Origin: Polyangium sp. 15x6 | GTDB lineage: Bacteria > Myxococcota_A > Polyangia > Polyangiales > Polyangiaceae | NCBI RefSeq assembly: GCF_029960785.1 | Contig: NZ_JASBQE010000111.1 | Location: 1-36,567, forward strand | Length of the DNA: 36,567 bases | Reading direction: 5' to 3' | In this document: in pieces, positions 34,137 through 36,567 of the stretch | Layout: the number at the start of each line of letters is the position of its first letter | Numbering within the stretch: the first letter of the stretch is position 1 | Notes under the pieces: model-generated | Seen by the model: only the letters and a program-made list of their open reading frames with translations | The model's database searches: none | What the model was told of the DNA's origin: nothing | Program-made: the position numbers and the translations under genes

Positions 34137-34981
34137 CAGGCCGCCCTGGCGATGGAGTCGAGGCCGATGACCATGCCCTCGCGCGCGGCGACGGCGTTCG
34201 GGAAGAGCTCGCGCGTCCTCTGCTCGAGGTCGAGGACCCCCGCGTCCGAGCGGCGCGGGTCGTGGTGGAACAGCACGTACTGCCCGACGCCCGCCGCCTT
34301 CGCGAGCTCGACGCCGGCCACGTACGTCGAGTGACCCCAGCCGACCTTGGAGTTGCCGGGCGCGGTGCCGCGGTACTCGTCGGGCGTGTACTGCGAGTCG
34401 TAGATCAGGACGTCGGCGCCTTGCGAGAGCGCGTAGAGCTCGGGGTCGATACACGCGAAGTGCTCGGTGTCGGTCGCGTACACGACGCTCCGGCCGTTCC
34501 AGTCGAGGCGATACGCGAACGAGCCGCCCGGGTGGTTCTGGCGGGCCACGCGCACGACGACGTCGTTGATCTGGAAGCGCTCGCCGCTCCGGACCTCGCG
34601 CCAGTCGATCTTCGCGCCGAGCTGGTCGAGCCGCACCGGGAAGACCGGCGCCGTCATCTGGTAGGCGAGCGCGTCGCGCAGCGACATCACGCCGTTCGCG
34701 CTGCCGATCACCTGGATGTTCGAGCTCGGCACGTACGCCGGGACGAAGAAGGGGATGCCCTGGATGTGGTCCCAGTGGACGTGCGAGAGGAGCAGCGTCG
34801 CCTCGACCGACCCCTCGCGCATGAGCTTGTCGCCGAGCGCGCGGATGCCCGTGCCCGCGTCGAGGATGAACTTCGTCGAGCCGCACCGGATCTCGACGCA
34901 GCTCGTGTTGCCGCCGACGCCGATCGTGTCCGGACCCGGAGAAGCAATGCTGCCGCGAACGCCCCAGAACGTGATCTCCAT
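34136..34981 (-). CDS. MBL-fold metal-dependent hydrolase
   Basis: A 281-residue metallo-beta-lactamase-fold protein. It begins MEITFWGVRGSIASPGPDT, then GGNTSCVEIR and ILDAGTGIRALG; the metal motif is HVHWDHIQG, with further ligands in NHPGG, YATDTEH and the C-terminal FHHDP. This is the RNase Z/phosphodiesterase-like branch often annotated as cyclic-nucleotide phosphodiesterase, not an antibiotic-resistance enzyme. The ATG at 34981 is chosen because GAGGAGG lies 6 nt before it; an in-frame GTG at 35086 would add 35 unrelated residues. It is coupled to the GAF activator downstream (TGATG), which suggests that its substrate or product may be linked to that regulator's signal (inference). Confidence 0.85.
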   Translation of the reverse strand: MEITFWGVRGSIASPGPDTIGVGGNTSCVEIRCGSTKFILDAGTGIRALGDKLMREGSVEATLLLSHVHWDHIQGIPFFVPAYVPSSNIQVIGSANGVMSLRDALAYQMTAPVFPVRLDQLGAKIDWREVRSGERFQINDVVVRVARQNHPGGSFAYRLDWNGRSVVYATDTEHFACIDPELYALSQGADVLIYDSQYTPDEYRGTAPGNSKVGWGHSTYVAGVELAKAAGVGQYVLFHHDPRRSDAGVLDLEQRTRELFPNAVAAREGMVIGLDSIARAA

Positions 34982-35371
34982 GTGATGCCTCCTCGTCGTT
35001 GCCTTCGACGTCTCTCCTTTGCGAAGGTCGTGCCGTCGCGAAATCCCGCCTTTTTCCCGCAGATCGCGAGGAAGCCTCGCCGGCACTGCACCAAGACCGA
35101 GCGGCGCCGCGCCGAAACGGATCGCTCCGTGCGCGAGCGCTCAAAGGCGGGCGCCCGTCCACGTTGACGAGGTGGTGCCAGGCCGTCATGTTGGTCCGAA
35201 CACACGCGCGCCTCACGACCCAACCGCCCAGGCGTACCCAGCCGTGCGTCGGGCAGCAGGGTCGTACGAGTGAAACCCCGTGAAAACCGGTCCCGCGATC
35301 GCGCTCCGCCGTTGACCCTAATCCCGCCCGGTGCCTAAGCTCCGCCAGGCCGACTTTTTCCGATCTCGACG
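34982..35371. other. 390-bp divergent intergenic region
   Basis: No convincing gene is seen between the divergent MBL hydrolase and psd genes; short open frames here have no matching start signals. It holds the GAGGAGG Shine-Dalgarno of the MBL gene, a candidate sigma-A promoter for psd (35312-35341) and an imperfect 10-bp tandem repeat, GTGAAACCCC then GTGAAAACCG (35270-35289), about 22 bp upstream of that promoter's -35. Confidence 0.6.
35312..35341 (+). promoter_or_regulatory. Candidate sigma-A promoter for psd
   Basis: TTGACC (35312-35317) and TAAGCT (35336-35341) are separated by 18 bp and lie 30 bp before the ATG at 35372. The -35 is five of six to consensus; the -10 fits only TAnnnT. 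Confidence 0.45.
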
Positions 35372-36211
35372 ATGATCGCTACGTACGCTGCCGCCCAGAT
35401 CCTGCGTGCGCTCCCGCGCGAGCGCATTACCCGAGCCGTAGGCCGGCTCTGCGACCTCCCGTTACCCCAAGCGGTCACGTCCGCGGTGGTCGGGATCTAC
35501 GCCCGCGCCTACCGCGTCGACATGGCCGAAGCCGTGTGCCCCGAAGGGGGCTTCTCGTGCTTCGACGCCTTCTTCACGCGCCCCTTGCGAGACGGCGCGC
35601 GACCTCTCTGCCCCGACGAGGGCGCCCTCGTGAGCCCCGCCGACGGGCGCATCGACTCGTTCGGGATCATCGAGCGAGACGGCGTCTTCCGGGTGAAGGG
35701 CAAGGACTACTCCGCCATCGACCTGGTCGGCGACGTCGAGGACGCGCGTCGCTACGAGGGCGGACAGTTCGCGATCGTCTACCTGAGCCCGCGCGACTAC
35801 CACCGCGTGCACGCCCCCGCCGGCGGCACCATCTCGCTCGTGCGCTCGTTCCCCGGCGAGTACTTCCCCGTGAACTCGATCGGCGAGATGCACGTGCCGA
35901 AGCTCTTCTCGGTGAACCGCCGCGTCGCGATCTGCATCGACACGGAGGCGCACGGGCGCGTCACCGTGGTGATGGTGGCCGCGATGATCGTCGGTCGTAT
36001 CACGGTGAGCGGGATCGACGCGCGCGACGTGCCGTACGGCGAGCACACGATCGAGCCGGGGTACGTCATCAAGCGCGGGGACGAGATCGGCATGTTCCAT
36101 CTCGGCTCGACCGCCGTCATCTTCGTCGAGCCGGGCAAGGCCCGTCCCTGGGGGATCCAGGGCGGCCCGATCCGGATGGGCGAGTCTCTGCACGGAGCCG
36201 ACAGCCGATGA
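35372..36211 (+). CDS. psd: Phosphatidylserine decarboxylase proenzyme
   Basis: A 279-residue membrane-associated enzyme that converts phosphatidylserine to phosphatidylethanolamine. The proenzyme cleaves itself at LGST, turning S246 into the pyruvoyl prosthetic group and leaving a short alpha chain. Other family signatures are the Asp in SPADGRID, the His residues in DYHRVHAP, PGEYFPVN and the basic-hydrophobic segment TVVMVAAMIVGRI. It is somewhat shorter than the E. coli enzyme but complete. The ATG at 35372 fits the family N-terminus. Its stop overlaps the next start (ATGA). No phosphatidylserine synthase gene is in view. Confidence 0.93.
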   Translation: MIATYAAAQILRALPRERITRAVGRLCDLPLPQAVTSAVVGIYARAYRVDMAEAVCPEGGFSCFDAFFTRPLRDGARPLCPDEGALVSPADGRIDSFGIIERDGVFRVKGKDYSAIDLVGDVEDARRYEGGQFAIVYLSPRDYHRVHAPAGGTISLVRSFPGEYFPVNSIGEMHVPKLFSVNRRVAICIDTEAHGRVTVVMVAAMIVGRITVSGIDARDVPYGEHTIEPGYVIKRGDEIGMFHLGSTAVIFVEPGKARPWGIQGGPIRMGESLHGADSR

Positions 36212-36567
36212 ACGAGACACCTCCCCGCGGGATTGAAGATTCCACGGCGACGCAAACCTCGAACGGGATCGACGGGCCCCCTCCCGGCGTCTCGGGCGTC
36301 GCCGGTGCCGTGGGGAGCGTGGACGGGGCGCCGCCTCGTCCCCTTCCGCCCCGCCCGGGAGGCAGCGTCCCGGCGCCGCCGCGCCCCTCGCGCGTGCCCG
36401 CGAGCGCCTCGTCCCCGCCGCCGCGCCCGAACACCAACGTCCCGCCGCCCCGCGCGTCGAACCCGCCCGTCGCGGCCCCCGTGCCCGAGGTGCCGCCCGC
36501 GCCCCCGGTGCCTCAGATCGAGGCGCCCACGGAGACGCCGGCCGCTGCCGCCGCGGAGCCGGAGCGC
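36208..36567 (+). CDS. Proline-rich protein, N-terminal fragment cut by window end
   Basis: An open frame of 120 codons runs from the ATG at 36208 to the window edge without a stop. It overlaps the psd stop by four bases, so it is probably coupled to psd. The visible part is about one quarter Pro with many Ala, Ser and Arg (PPRPLPPRPGG, PPPRPNTNVPPP) and has no signal peptide or membrane segment. It is likely a disordered N-terminal region ahead of a domain that lies outside the window. No function can be given. Confidence 0.7.
   Translation, partial: MNETPPRGIEDSTATQTSNGIDGPPPGVSGVAGAVGSVDGAPPRPLPPRPGGSVPAPPRPSRVPASASSPPPRPNTNVPPPRASNPPVAAPVPEVPPAPPVPQIEAPTETPAAAAAEPER

Noticed and set aside
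34982-35086. GTG start at 35086 for the MBL hydrolase
   Set aside because: GAGGAGG directly precedes the ATG at 34981 and the family begins with the MEITFWGVRGS-like stretch.

Overview
The window looks like chromosomal DNA of a large-genome myxobacterium, most likely from the Sorangium/Polyangium group. G+C is very high and so is third-position G/C. There are five eukaryotic-like Ser/Thr kinases, two sigma54 enhancer-binding proteins, an ECF sigma factor, a PAS-STAS regulator and several Cys-rich or Gly-rich surface lipoproteins in 36.6 kb. No rRNA, tRNA, insertion sequence, phage gene or CRISPR array was recognised. The taxonomic call is an inference from gene content.

Layout. 1-177: a 50-bp tandem repeat that runs off the left edge. 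232-1608: plant/cyanobacterial-type glutathione reductase. 1616-3796 (minus): two kinase genes in one operon. 3947-7206 (plus): a XerC-like recombinase overlapping a membrane sulfatase-fold protein that carries a MopE-like metal-binding insert. 7258-8603: phosphoglycolate phosphatase, then a TruC-like pseudouridine synthase. 8596-9891 (minus): a von Willebrand A lipoprotein. 10001-10684 (minus): ECF sigma factor. 10917-12254: HisZ. 12216-13160 (minus): a DUF6882-like protein. 13402-15030: PAS-PAS-PAS-STAS regulator. 15074-15955: an endonuclease/exonuclease/phosphatase-fold hydrolase. 15942-16346 (minus): Smr-domain protein. 16391-19576: a 1061-residue kinase with a long repeat-rich C-terminus. 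19776-22749: two paralogous 12-cysteine lipoproteins and an RCC1-propeller lipoprotein, preceded by a near-consensus sigma54 promoter. 22775-25327: a membrane kinase divergent from an FHA-domain sigma54 activator. 25337-27924 (minus): a radical SAM protein followed by a kinase with a cyclase-like tail. 28072-32489: a DUF4175-type membrane protein overlapping a peptidase-MA-type metalloprotease. 32499-34981 (minus): an MBL-fold hydrolase followed by a GAF-sigma54 activator. 35372-36567: phosphatidylserine decarboxylase and the start of a Pro-rich protein cut by the window edge.

How parts may work together. The kinase at 22775-23875 and the FHA activator at 23960-25327 share an 84-bp divergent promoter. 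FHA domains bind phosphothreonine, so a kinase-to-activator relay is plausible. A sigma54 promoter about 4 kb away, ahead of the lipoprotein cluster, is a natural candidate target. This chain is inference.

Two architectural patterns run through the window. First, eight genes that lack a Shine-Dalgarno sequence have a TAnnnT box ending 6-9 nt before the start codon, which suggests leaderless transcripts. A ninth (hisZ) has a near match. Second, all seven convergent gene pairs either overlap at their 3' ends or are separated by 25 bp or less, leaving no room for intrinsic terminators.
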